Numbered from the stretch's first letter, positions 1-5,622 are shown. The stretch is 5,622 nt of DNA from an uncultured Peptostreptococcaceae bacterium (GCA_905236895.1 CAJOQI010000086.1:1-5622); one strand, 5' to 3'. Made by a program: numbers and translations. The notes: generated by a model not told the origin, from the letters alone.

Positions 1-526
1 AAATGTCGGCGAGGGCCCGGACCCGCCTGTATAAGTGAAGGGGCGGGTCCGGCGGCGCTATCCTCTGCCCGTCACTGTAAGCATAATCACTTATCTGTTC
101 ATAACCTGTCATTATTTCCCCCACAATGGGAGTCCTTTTGTTTCCATAACTCACCAAGCTGCTTCCACTTCTATTCCAATTATCTTCTCCGGGTCTAAAG
201 AGGAGCCTTACTCTATTCATATCCTTATCAATATAAACCGTATCCTCTTCCACCCTATATTCCTCGGGAAAAATAAAATTATTTGACGCATCCCGCATTC
301 CGTCCACCAGAATTCCTATCATATCTATGGCCGTAACCTCATCCACCTTAGGCACATCCTTAAGTTTTATATATCCTTCTCCGTTGGCATAGGAAATCAC
401 CTCCCCATCCTCTTTCAAATAGAATGTGGTTGGAAGAAAAAGTCTTAAATTACCGGTGGATATAATATCCATTTGATACCTTTTTACAGAATTGGAATTC
501 ATCACTTCCAAAAGCATATTTCCCAT
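1..526 (-). CDS. DUF6382-like protein, N-terminal part (3' end outside window)
   Basis: The frame runs from ATG at 526 to the left edge without a stop, giving 175 residues. The start follows GGGGAG by eight bases and lies 16 bases after the stop of the TadE/G-like gene. There is no signal peptide or membrane helix, so the protein is probably cytosolic. The pattern Y-Q-M-D near 17-20, LRLFLPTTF at 28-35, a DG-x4-Y turn at 40-46, FIFPEEY at 84-90, DTVYID at 95-100 and VRLLFRPGE at 106-114 resembles the DUF6382 domain, which in Clostridia is found next to Tad genes and often precedes an FHA domain. That would suggest a regulatory role, but no FHA domain is visible here. From about residue 156 the coding sequence becomes very GC-rich and Pro/Arg-rich, unlike the rest; that part may not belong to the original gene. 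Family call is by motif memory, so moderate. Confidence 0.6.
   Translation of the reverse strand, partial: MGNMLLEVMNSNSVKRYQMDIISTGNLRLFLPTTFYLKEDGEVISYANGEGYIKLKDVPKVDEVTAIDMIGILVDGMRDASNNFIFPEEYRVEEDTVYIDKDMNRVRLLFRPGEDNWNRSGSSLVSYGNKRTPIVGEIMTGYEQISDYAYSDGQRIAPPDPPLHLYRRVRALADI
17..52. repeat. GC-rich 11-bp perfect inverted repeat at left edge
   Basis: The arms are CCGGACCCGCC (17-27) and GGCGGGTCCGG (42-52), exactly complementary, around a 14-base AT-richer loop. The surrounding bases 1-58 are about 71 percent G+C by direct count, clearly above the rest of the window. The element lies inside the open frame of the DUF6382-like gene. There is no T-run on either strand after it, so it does not look like an intrinsic terminator. 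It could be a dispersed palindromic repeat unit, the end of an inserted element, or a join made in assembly. The repeat itself is certain; its nature is not. Confidence 0.8.
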
Positions 527-534
527 TTTCTCTT

Positions 535-540
535 CTCCCC
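535..540 (-). promoter_or_regulatory. Ribosome binding site of the DUF6382-like gene
   Basis: GGGGAG lies eight bases before ATG 526, in the 16-base gap after the TadE/G-like gene. It supports 526 as the true start of the open frame that runs off the left edge. Confidence 0.65.
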
Positions 541-542
541 TC

Positions 543-1388
543 TTATCCTCCACAACTCATACAGGGTCCATATCCCTTATCTATTGCATCCATTTCATCC
601 ATCTCTATATAAAACTTTGTTACCGCATTGCAGGATCCAAAGTGATAGTCAGTTCCCTCTCCCCAGAAACAGAATACGGGTGTTCCCAAGGCCGCTCTCT
701 CGCTGTGACAATTGGGACAAGGAGTATGATTTCCCTTAACCCCCTCCGTAAGATAAACCATATAGCAATCGGGATTTATAAAGGGGCAACCTCCGTTATG
801 ATATTTTTCCCCGCTTCTGGGAAAAACATAAACCCTTTTATATATTTCACCTCGGTTAAACTGGCTTTCATCTCCCGTATTAGGTCTTCTTCTCCCGGTT
901 ATTGCTCTGGACCTAATCCCAATCTCAAAGTGCATGCTGCTGATTCTTCCCAAGGGATTCATTCCCCCTGCACTTAGCAAAAGATTTAAGGAAATAAGAT
1001 CATTCATATTCCCCCCTTCATGCCTATAGCTATATCCCGTAACCATCACAGCATCAATCGCCGGGTTTTCCCTCTTAATCCTACTCACCACCGCAATGGG
1101 AGCTGATATGGGCTCACTTATTACCGCTGCTCGAGCATCGGCTTTGATAAGCTCATCACAGGTTGAAAACACGGCCCCTTCAACTGAAGCTATGGCCGGA
1201 AGAATCGAAATAAGAAGGATCATCCCAAGAATAAATGGCGGAAGAACCAAGGTAGCCTCAACCAAGATACTGCCCCTCCTATTCTTCAGCACCCTGCTCC
1301 TCAACAGCCCTATTCTTTTCTCCTTTCTTCCAATCCTCTCAATAATAGTCCCTAAAGCTGTGACTCTTTCCGTTGACCTTGATTTCAT
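543..1388 (-). CDS. TadE/TadG-like pilus protein with two C-terminal Cys/His modules
   Basis: A 281-residue protein with the TadE-like head RRGSILVEATLVLPP (Gly39, Glu44 at +5) and one membrane helix at about 41-65, so the rest is predicted to lie outside the membrane. The middle (70-180) is not recognised. The end carries two copies of a Cys/His module: YH at 196-197, C201, PC at 223-224, C227; then YH at 248-249, C253, PC at 275-276, C279. Corresponding residues are 52 apart throughout. Such YH-x3-C...PC-x2-C units look metal-binding, and similar ones are known at the ends of some clostridial TadE-like proteins. Start is uncertain: ATG 1388 overlaps the DUF5702 gene by 50 bases, has only a weak ribosome site, and gives an unusually long 38-residue basic leader. 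GTG at 1292, with GAGGAG four bases upstream, would give a more usual short leader. The outer start is listed here. Confidence 0.8.
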   Translation of the reverse strand: MKSRSTERVTALGTIIERIGRKEKRIGLLRSRVLKNRRGSILVEATLVLPPFILGMILLISILPAIASVEGAVFSTCDELIKADARAAVISEPISAPIAVVSRIKRENPAIDAVMVTGYSYRHEGGNMNDLISLNLLLSAGGMNPLGRISSMHFEIGIRSRAITGRRRPNTGDESQFNRGEIYKRVYVFPRSGEKYHNGGCPFINPDCYMVYLTEGVKGNHTPCPNCHSERAALGTPVFCFWGEGTDYHFGSCNAVTKFYIEMDEMDAIDKGYGPCMSCGG

Positions 1389-2559
1389 AATCTATTCCCG
1401 TACAATAATCTGCCAATCTAAAATCCCTATAACAATTCTTTTTCATATCTATTTCTATTAAATCCATCATCCTTAGCACCCGTGTTTTTTCTCCAAGGAG
1501 AAATATCATGGTAAAGAGATAGTCCTCGTAATACTCTCCTTTTTGATTTCCCGCATATAAATATCCTTCACCTGAATACTCCAATATGGTTTCCAGCTTT
1601 AGTGCCCAGGAACCCTCCTCCTTCATATAGGGCACCGGGTGCCCATGGATCAAAAGTCTATAATCGTTTACGCTTTCTCCGAAGGCCCATGCTGCAAGAA
1701 GGGCCTGCTGAACCGCCGGAGCACCGGGTCCCGGAGCAATTAATTCAGCCACCAGAAGAGCCTCTTCAGACATTCTTTCATTAGTATTGATATAGGCATA
1801 ATTCAGAGCCTCCCTTAGGGCAATAATTCGATTCCTTGTAGAATAATAGTTTTCTCTATCGCTTTTCTTTCCTGCCAGCACATATTCCATCTCGTATTTA
1901 AGGAAAGCATCTTCCCTCACCCTCAAGGCATTACCGAAATGGTTCTTTATATAATAGGTTTCAATATAGGCATCCGTTCCGGAATAAACCGCATCCTTGA
2001 TACTTCCAATACCGGACAACAAACCATCCAAATAATCCAAAATGCTGTCGTCGGTTCCCTGAGCAGAAGGAAGACTGCCAAGTATTCTTCCGTTGGTTAT
2101 ACTTGCCCCTGATATTTCACCGGGGTATTCATAATCCTCACTCCCTCCTCCGGAAAACCCTCCTGTCGAAAAGCTTGCCACCGCATCCGTTAAGGCCACC
2201 GCCCTAATCTGTTTCACCAATTCATCTCTATTATCAAGTCCATACCCTGCCACGGAACTTCTGCAGCCTTCGTAGCTTATATATCCCTTCCCGTCAAAGG
2301 AATAGGATGCCAAATAATCAAGCTTTGCATCTATCTCTTCCGGAACCCCGTAATATCCAAGTAAACCATATCTTTCATATAGATTAAGATCGTATTCTCC
2401 CAAAAGAGAAGATGCCCAGAGCCTTCCAAGGCTCTCCACCGAAGCGTCCACAGCTTTGCTCCCAACCACAGTAATAAATATGGACATCATTAAAACCATG
2501 GAGGAGCAGATCATCATTATTAGCACGGTGACCTGCCCCTTCTTACTCCGTAAGTACAT
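1339..2559 (-). CDS. DUF5702-domain protein of the Tad locus
   Basis: A 406-residue protein with a pilin-like head: KKGQVTVLIMM with Gly at 8, then a membrane helix at about 10-33, and a long predicted extracytoplasmic part. Landmarks of the DUF5702 family are YEMEYVLAGKKSD (about 222-234), a helical stretch rich in ALNYAY, AWAFGES (290-296), VPYMK (309-313) and a final segment with YEDYLFTMIFLL and DLIEIDMKKN. A Gly/Ser-rich linker lies near 132-140. The Glu normally found at +5 of pilins is replaced by Leu, as in other DUF5702/TadG-like heads. Biochemical function is not known; position between two TadE-like genes suggests a surface or tip component of the fibre. Start choice: GTG at 2562 and ATG at 2559 are adjacent. 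The AGGAGG at 2573-2568 is 5 and 8 bases from them; ATG is preferred, but the GTG adds only one residue. It overlaps the TadE-like gene by 17 bases. Confidence 0.87.
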   Translation of the reverse strand: MYLRSKKGQVTVLIMMICSSMVLMMSIFITVVGSKAVDASVESLGRLWASSLLGEYDLNLYERYGLLGYYGVPEEIDAKLDYLASYSFDGKGYISYEGCRSSVAGYGLDNRDELVKQIRAVALTDAVASFSTGGFSGGGSEDYEYPGEISGASITNGRILGSLPSAQGTDDSILDYLDGLLSGIGSIKDAVYSGTDAYIETYYIKNHFGNALRVREDAFLKYEMEYVLAGKKSDRENYYSTRNRIIALREALNYAYINTNERMSEEALLVAELIAPGPGAPAVQQALLAAWAFGESVNDYRLLIHGHPVPYMKEEGSWALKLETILEYSGEGYLYAGNQKGEYYEDYLFTMIFLLGEKTRVLRMMDLIEIDMKKNCYRDFRLADYCTGIDYEIKVNGKSHSFRDYY

Positions 2560-2875
2560 CACCCAATCCTCCTGCTCTTATAACCCATCCCTCATTTATC
2601 TTTATCCATCTGCAGGAGTAATTCTTTTCAAATAGTCCATTAAATGCTCCGTCAGCTGAGAGTAGTAGCCTGTCTTCAATTTCCAAATTTTTATAAGGCG
2701 AACCATCTATGTCGCATTGAAAAAGAATCTCCTCCTGAACATCAAGCTGCATCTTGAAGGATGCTATGTGGAATTGCACCAAACATATTAGAGTGAGAGC
2801 TATCAGAAAAACCAGGGGAAGCACCATGGAGGCCTCCACAAACTGACTCCCTTTTTTATCTAATCTTTTCACCAT
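2543..2875 (-). CDS. TadE-like pseudopilin (110 aa)
   Basis: Small pseudopilin-like protein of the Tad system. The head KKGSQFVEASMVLPLVFLIA is the TadE signature: basic residues, a Gly (G9), Glu at +5 after it (E14), then a membrane helix at about 13-33. About 75 residues of predicted extracytoplasmic sequence follow, with Cys at 54 and 88 that could pair outside the cell (a third Cys, 31, lies in the helix). Length is a little short for TadE (often 130-200). The ATG lies only 3 bases after the pilin stop and has no clear ribosome site of its own, so translation is probably coupled to the pilin gene. The last bases overlap the start of the DUF5702 gene. The family call is firm from the head motif; the role as minor pilin or fibre component is inferred from the family. 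Confidence 0.85.
   Translation of the reverse strand: MVKRLDKKGSQFVEASMVLPLVFLIALTLICLVQFHIASFKMQLDVQEEILFQCDIDGSPYKNLEIEDRLLLSADGAFNGLFEKNYSCRWIKINEGWVIRAGGLGDVLTE
2568..2573 (-). promoter_or_regulatory. Ribosome binding site of the DUF5702 gene, inside the TadE-like gene
   Basis: AGGAGG lies eight bases before ATG 2559 and five before the in-frame GTG 2562. It is embedded in the last codons of the TadE-like gene and supports a start in this overlap, favouring the ATG. Confidence 0.75.
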
Positions 2876-2878
2876 GGG

Positions 2879-3028
2879 TTAGCCGTTGAGATCAGCAAAG
2901 GTATTATTTATGAAAGCCGTAATCTGGGCTCTGAAAATGAACCCCAAACTGATGGCCAAGGCAATAAGTATTGCAACTTGCACCATCTCCATCCCTCTTT
3001 TATCCCTCAATCCTTTGAACCATTTCAT
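2879..3028 (-). CDS. Flp-family type IVb pilin, very short (49 aa)
   Basis: Probable major pilin subunit of the Tad fibre. The product starts MKWFKGLRDKRG and continues MEMVQVAILIALAIS, followed by more hydrophobic residues to about 32 and then a short polar tail with RAQITAFINN and FADLNG. This is a class III prepilin layout: a basic leader of 12 residues ending in Gly, then a single hydrophobic helix. Cleavage after G12 by a prepilin peptidase (not in the window) would leave 37 residues. The tail wording (F-R-x-Q-I-T-x-F-I-N) matches Flp1-type pilins of Clostridia. Position +5 after the predicted cut is Gln (Q17) instead of the usual Glu, and a Glu sits at +2. The gene has the strongest ribosome site in the window (AGGAGG, six bases before ATG), fitting a need for much pilin. 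It lies 28 bases after the tadC-like gene and 3 bases before the TadE-like gene. Confidence 0.88.
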   Translation of the reverse strand: MKWFKGLRDKRGMEMVQVAILIALAISLGFIFRAQITAFINNTFADLNG

Positions 3029-3034
3029 ACCTTT

Positions 3035-3040
3035 CCTCCT
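3035..3040 (-). promoter_or_regulatory. Strong ribosome binding site of the Flp pilin gene
   Basis: AGGAGG lies six bases before the ATG at 3028, inside a purine-rich run (AAAGGAGGAAAGG). It is the best match and spacing of any site in the window, fitting high translation of the major pilin relative to its operon neighbours. No promoter-like sequence was seen in the 28-base gap that holds it. Confidence 0.85.
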
Positions 3041-3056
3041 TTCCTTCTTTGATAAT

Positions 3057-4034
3057 CTATATTTGCATCAACGCCGGTGCGGCGGTGACGGCGATTAAAA
3101 CCAGGAGCATCAGGGCCATAGGTCCGGAAAGCTTTGTTTCTGCCTTGTGGCCCATCTCCTCTGCCTTCTTTTTTCTTTCATTCCATAGGAGCCTACTCTC
3201 TTGTCTTAACTTCTCGCTTAAATCCGCTCCTCTATATCTATTGTCTGCAATAATCCCCGTAAGCCTGGAAAACTCCTTAATCTTAAGCTTCCCTGCATAC
3301 TCCGACAGAAAAGCTATGCTTTCGGAATTGGTTCCCGCTGCTTCTTCCGAAGCCTTAATAACCATCTTGCCAAAAGCGTTTGTGCCACCTTGTTTTCTAT
3401 ATCCATCTGCAATCCTTCCAAAGGCATCCTCATATATCAGTCCGCAGGACAGAAGAAGCAGCAGCCTATCGCTAAAGCCCGGGATGGCCATTAGTATTTC
3501 ATCCTTTTCCTTCTTTATCCTTTGTTTCTCCTTATCCTTGGAATCCCTGTACATAAACAGAAAGACCAGAGGTATTGCCGGGATGGGAAGAAGATAGGTT
3601 TTGGGTATATCAGGCTTGGTCCATTTTAGGATTGCACCGTTCTTCCCTTCCCTTGGAAGTTCCATCAATTCTCCCTCTTCACGCTTTATATTGTTTAGAT
3701 CCCTGGTTGTTTGACTTATGGAGCTGCTTACCATAAGTTCATCCATCTTTTGCTGGTCAACCTCTTCATCATTTGTATTTGCACCCCCATCTCTATCCCT
3801 TGGAATAAGCAAAACCTCTCTCTTTTCGCTGGTTTCGTTTTTCAAGGCTTCAACCCTTATGGGCACACCCTTGGAGCTTATAAAAACCCCTACTACATCC
3901 TCCCCCTCCGTAAGATACTTCTCCTGGTTGTTCCTATACGACATATATAGAAGCGGAATAAGCGCTATTAGGGCCAAGGCCAATAAAAGGTTTCTCACTT
4001 TCCTTTCCAGAATATAGTCTATAAACTCACTCAT
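3057..4034 (-). CDS. TadC-like type II secretion system F-family platform protein with inserted domain
   Basis: A 325-residue membrane protein, probably the second platform subunit paired with the TadB-like protein upstream. Seen: helix 1 at about 15-31; a polar, charged stretch at about 32-145; helix 2 at about 146-162; a cytosolic T2SSF-type region at about 176-290 (landmarks EILMAIPGFSDRLLLLLSCGL at the start and RLTGIIADNRYRGADL later); and a last helix at about 302-323. With the T2SSF region cytosolic, the 110-residue stretch between helices 1 and 2 would lie outside the membrane. Comparable linkers occur in TadC-like proteins of Lachnospiraceae, so it is probably a lineage trait rather than a fusion. 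The ATG start has an AGGAG site that overlaps the tadB-like stop codon. The gene ends 28 bases before the pilin gene. Confidence 0.88.
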   Translation of the reverse strand: MSEFIDYILERKVRNLLLALALIALIPLLYMSYRNNQEKYLTEGEDVVGVFISSKGVPIRVEALKNETSEKREVLLIPRDRDGGANTNDEEVDQQKMDELMVSSSISQTTRDLNNIKREEGELMELPREGKNGAILKWTKPDIPKTYLLPIPAIPLVFLFMYRDSKDKEKQRIKKEKDEILMAIPGFSDRLLLLLSCGLIYEDAFGRIADGYRKQGGTNAFGKMVIKASEEAAGTNSESIAFLSEYAGKLKIKEFSRLTGIIADNRYRGADLSEKLRQESRLLWNERKKKAEEMGHKAETKLSGPMALMLLVLIAVTAAPALMQI

Positions 4035-4043
4035 AACCTCTTA

Positions 4044-4048
4044 CTCCT
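4044..4048 (-). promoter_or_regulatory. Ribosome binding site of the tadC-like gene, overlapping the tadB-like stop
   Basis: AGGAG begins within the TAG stop codon of the tadB-like gene and ends nine bases before the tadC-like ATG. This placement ties the end of one reading frame to the start of the next and supports coupled translation of the two platform subunits. Confidence 0.7.
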
Positions 4049-4790
4049 AAACCCTTATTCTTGTTATCTTCTCAGTCAAATATATTGCAAGTCCCATGGT
4101 CCCAAGGGCGGCGGTCATTATTATTCGACCGGCAAAAGTCTTATACATCACATCCATATATCCCGTGGATGTCATTCTCAGAAATCCAATCATCAAGGCA
4201 GGCATAAATCCGATTATTCTCCCCTCGAATTTTCTTTGTGAGGCCATGGCTTTGATTTCTCCTTCCAGGGTAATCTTCTCGCTGATTATCCCCGCAGCTC
4301 TTGATGCTGCTCCAACCAAATCTCCTCCCGTATCCCTGCAAGCTCTAAAAACCGAAGCAAAGTCTCCAACATCCTCAAGCCCGCTCCTATCGGCAAAGTC
4401 CTGCCAAAGCTCCAAGTCACCGGCTCCGGCCTTTTCCAGCATAACTACCATATGCTTTAATTCCTTTGACATAAGAGAGTCTTCTCCGTGGATCCCTGCC
4501 ACATAGGGCTGAGCTTCTCTCATTGCCTCCCCCATATGCCTTCCCGTGGCAAAGGAAGCAGAGAAACTGTAGAGAACGTCCCTAAATTGATCCCTGATAG
4601 TCATCCGCCTCTTTTCCGCCAATAGTCTCTTGCAGGGACCTATTCCCAAAAGATATGCCGCAGGCGCCAAGACAATCATCAAAGCTTCTCCGTAAAAGAT
4701 TTCACCAACCAAAAGGCATAGTGCCAAGCATCCCACGAAGAGAAAAACCTTCTCTTTTATATTAAGTACGTAGTCCCTATAATCCTCCAC
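4047..4790 (-). CDS. TadB-like type II secretion system F-family platform protein
   Basis: A 247-residue membrane protein that is probably one of the two inner-membrane platform subunits of the Tad system, contacting the CpaF-type ATPase. Seen: hydrophobic helices at about 14-29 and 33-51, a cytosolic T2SSF-type helical domain at about 65-185 (with DQFRDVLYSFSASFATGR early and SVFRACRDTGGDL later, both typical of TadB), then helices at about 190-206 and 221-239 and a short basic tail. The start is GTG. It is the only start codon before the first helix and has an AAGGGGA ribosome-site-like stretch (4804-4798) seven bases upstream. It overlaps the ATPase gene by 14 bases and ends 12 bases before the tadC-like gene. 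Length is slightly short for TadB (often around 300). Assignment as TadB rather than TadC rests on gene order and motif wording. Confidence 0.9.
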   Translation of the reverse strand: MEDYRDYVLNIKEKVFLFVGCLALCLLVGEIFYGEALMIVLAPAAYLLGIGPCKRLLAEKRRMTIRDQFRDVLYSFSASFATGRHMGEAMREAQPYVAGIHGEDSLMSKELKHMVVMLEKAGAGDLELWQDFADRSGLEDVGDFASVFRACRDTGGDLVGAASRAAGIISEKITLEGEIKAMASQRKFEGRIIGFMPALMIGFLRMTSTGYMDVMYKTFAGRIIMTAALGTMGLAIYLTEKITRIRV

Positions 4791-5622
4791 CTGCTATTCC
4801 CCTTAGCCTAAGTTTGGTATCATCCTTAAGCTTGTTTCCCGTTTTAATCAATCTTTGCTCCCCGTCGATTATGTATAGGGGATTAAGTATATAGCTATCA
4901 CCCTTGAATCCGCACAGCTCCTGAACTTCCACAACCTTTCGTTCTCCCTTGGTGTCTCGCATCAGATGAACCATAATATCTATGCCCTCGGTTATTTGAG
5001 CTCTTATGGCATCAATTGGAATATCGGAGCCGCTTAAATACATAGCTTCAAGTCTTCTAAGCATTCCTCCGGCAGAATTGCCGTGGCCTGTGGATAAACC
5101 GCTATGTCCCGTATTCAGGCTTTGAAGCATATCTGCCGCTTCACTCCCCCTTACCTCGCCTACAACTATTCTGTCCGGTCTCATTCTCAGGCTGGCTCTG
5201 ATCAAATCGTTCATGGTAACCTTGCCCTTACCCAGGGAATTGGCATTCCTGCATTCAAGCCTCACGATATTCTCAATATCCTCAAGCTGAAGCTCCAAAG
5301 AATCCTCGATAACCACCACCCTCTCTCCCCCGGGTATATAATCTGCCAGCGCATTTAAGAAGGTTGTCTTTCCCGATGAAGTCCCCCCGCTAACAAAGAT
5401 ATTGAACCCGGCCTCTACCAGGAGCCTAAGATCCTCTCCACATTCCTTGGTGAGACTACCCGCTTCCACCATATCTTCCAGAGATATCTTTTCTTTGCTG
5501 AATCTCCTGATAGTTAGAGCCGGTCCACCTATGGCAACGTTTTGCATGATTGCATTTACCCTGGAGCCATCCGGAAGTCTTGCATCCAGAATTGGGTTAA
5601 GCTCGTTTATCTCTCTATGAAC
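4777..5622 (-). CDS. CpaF/TadA-family secretion ATPase, C-terminal part (5' end outside window)
   Basis: This is the motor ATPase of a Tad/Flp pilus system, expected to hydrolyse ATP at the inner face of the membrane and drive pilin assembly through the TadB/TadC platform. The frame is open to the right edge, giving 281 residues; a full CpaF is usually well over 400, so the N-terminus and start codon lie outside. Motifs seen (window numbering): a family-typical segment rich in D-A-R-L-P-D-G-S-R-V-N near residues 13-23; Walker A GGTSSGKT at 79-86; an Asp box VVVIEDSLELQ near 102-112; Walker B-like IVVGEVRG at 152-159; His box TGHSGLSTGHGNS at 171-183. All catalytic landmarks are intact. The first Met in the window (5547) is internal, because conserved CpaF sequence continues upstream of it. 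The stop overlaps the tadB-like start by 14 bases, which suggests coupled translation. The PulE/GspE families are alternatives, but context and motif wording fit CpaF best. Confidence 0.95.
   Translation of the reverse strand, partial: VHREINELNPILDARLPDGSRVNAIMQNVAIGGPALTIRRFSKEKISLEDMVEAGSLTKECGEDLRLLVEAGFNIFVSGGTSSGKTTFLNALADYIPGGERVVVIEDSLELQLEDIENIVRLECRNANSLGKGKVTMNDLIRASLRMRPDRIVVGEVRGSEAADMLQSLNTGHSGLSTGHGNSAGGMLRRLEAMYLSGSDIPIDAIRAQITEGIDIMVHLMRDTKGERKVVEVQELCGFKGDSYILNPLYIIDGEQRLIKTGNKLKDDTKLRLRGIAGGGL

Noticed and set aside
17..52. Inverted repeat as a transcription terminator
   Set aside because: The stem is strong, but neither strand has a T-run after it, and the reading frame of the DUF6382-like gene stays open through it.
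546..833. Cys/His modules as a DNA-binding zinc finger
   Set aside because: They follow a TadE-type membrane helix and are predicted to be outside the cytosol, so a DNA-binding role is unlikely.
492..1461. Plus-strand open frames opposite the TadE/G-like gene
   Set aside because: They run antisense to a gene with clear family motifs, have no ribosome site of note and encode low-complexity, unrecognisable protein. The same holds for the other plus-strand frames at 35-286, 1602-1784, 2886-3098, 3049-3597, 3711-4017, 4096-4506 and 5104-5620.
4141..4341. Minus-strand 66-codon open frame inside the tadB-like gene
   Set aside because: It is a shifted frame within a well-supported coding region, and its product shows no recognisable features.
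5545..5547. ATG at 5547 as the start of the ATPase gene
   Set aside because: The same frame continues to the window edge and encodes residues typical of CpaF just before this Met, so it is internal.
1..5622. CRISPR array, tRNA or rRNA gene, insertion sequence
   Set aside because: No regularly spaced repeats, no RNA-gene signature and no transposase were seen; nearly every base belongs to the Tad operon genes.

Overview
The window holds one continuous gene cluster for a Tad (tight adherence, Flp-type IVb pilus) secretion and assembly system. Every supported gene is on the minus strand, so the cluster reads from the right edge to the left. Base composition is moderate to AT-rich. Arg is mostly AGA/AGG and Ile is often ATA. 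Ribosome sites are AGGAGG-like, and the gene set (CpaF-type ATPase, two T2SSF proteins, a very short pilin, a TadE-like protein, a DUF5702 protein and a DUF6382-like protein) is the arrangement known from Clostridia, especially Lachnospiraceae. The taxonomic call is an inference from gene content and style; no marker gene is present.

Layout in transcription order: (1) 5622-4777, C-terminal 281 residues of a CpaF/TadA secretion ATPase, cut by the right edge; (2) 4790-4047, TadB-like platform protein; (3) 4034-3057, TadC-like platform protein with a large extra domain between its first two membrane helices; (4) 3028-2879, a 49-residue Flp pilin behind the best ribosome site in the window; (5) 2875-2543, a small TadE-like pseudopilin; (6) 2559-1339, a DUF5702 protein with a pilin-like head; (7) 1388-543, a larger TadE/TadG-like protein ending in two tandem Cys/His modules; (8) 526-1, the N-terminal part of a DUF6382-like protein, cut by the left edge. 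Gene junctions are overlaps or gaps of 3 to 28 bases. No promoter or terminator is visible, so this is the middle of a longer operon. TadZ, CpaB/RcpC and the prepilin peptidase would be expected upstream, beyond the right edge.

Working model: the ATPase powers a TadB/TadC membrane platform that extrudes a fibre of the small Flp pilin. The TadE-like, DUF5702 and TadE/G-like proteins share a pilin-like N-terminus and probably act as minor pilins, tip proteins or cell-surface components. The DUF6382-like protein is probably cytosolic and regulatory, since family members often carry an FHA domain further on.

The most unusual points are the exact 52-residue tandem duplication of a YH-x3-C / PC-x2-C module in the TadE/G-like protein, the Gln in place of Glu at the +5 position of the Flp pilin, and a sharply GC-rich stretch with an 11-bp inverted repeat in the last 58 bases at the left edge, inside the frame of the DUF6382-like gene.
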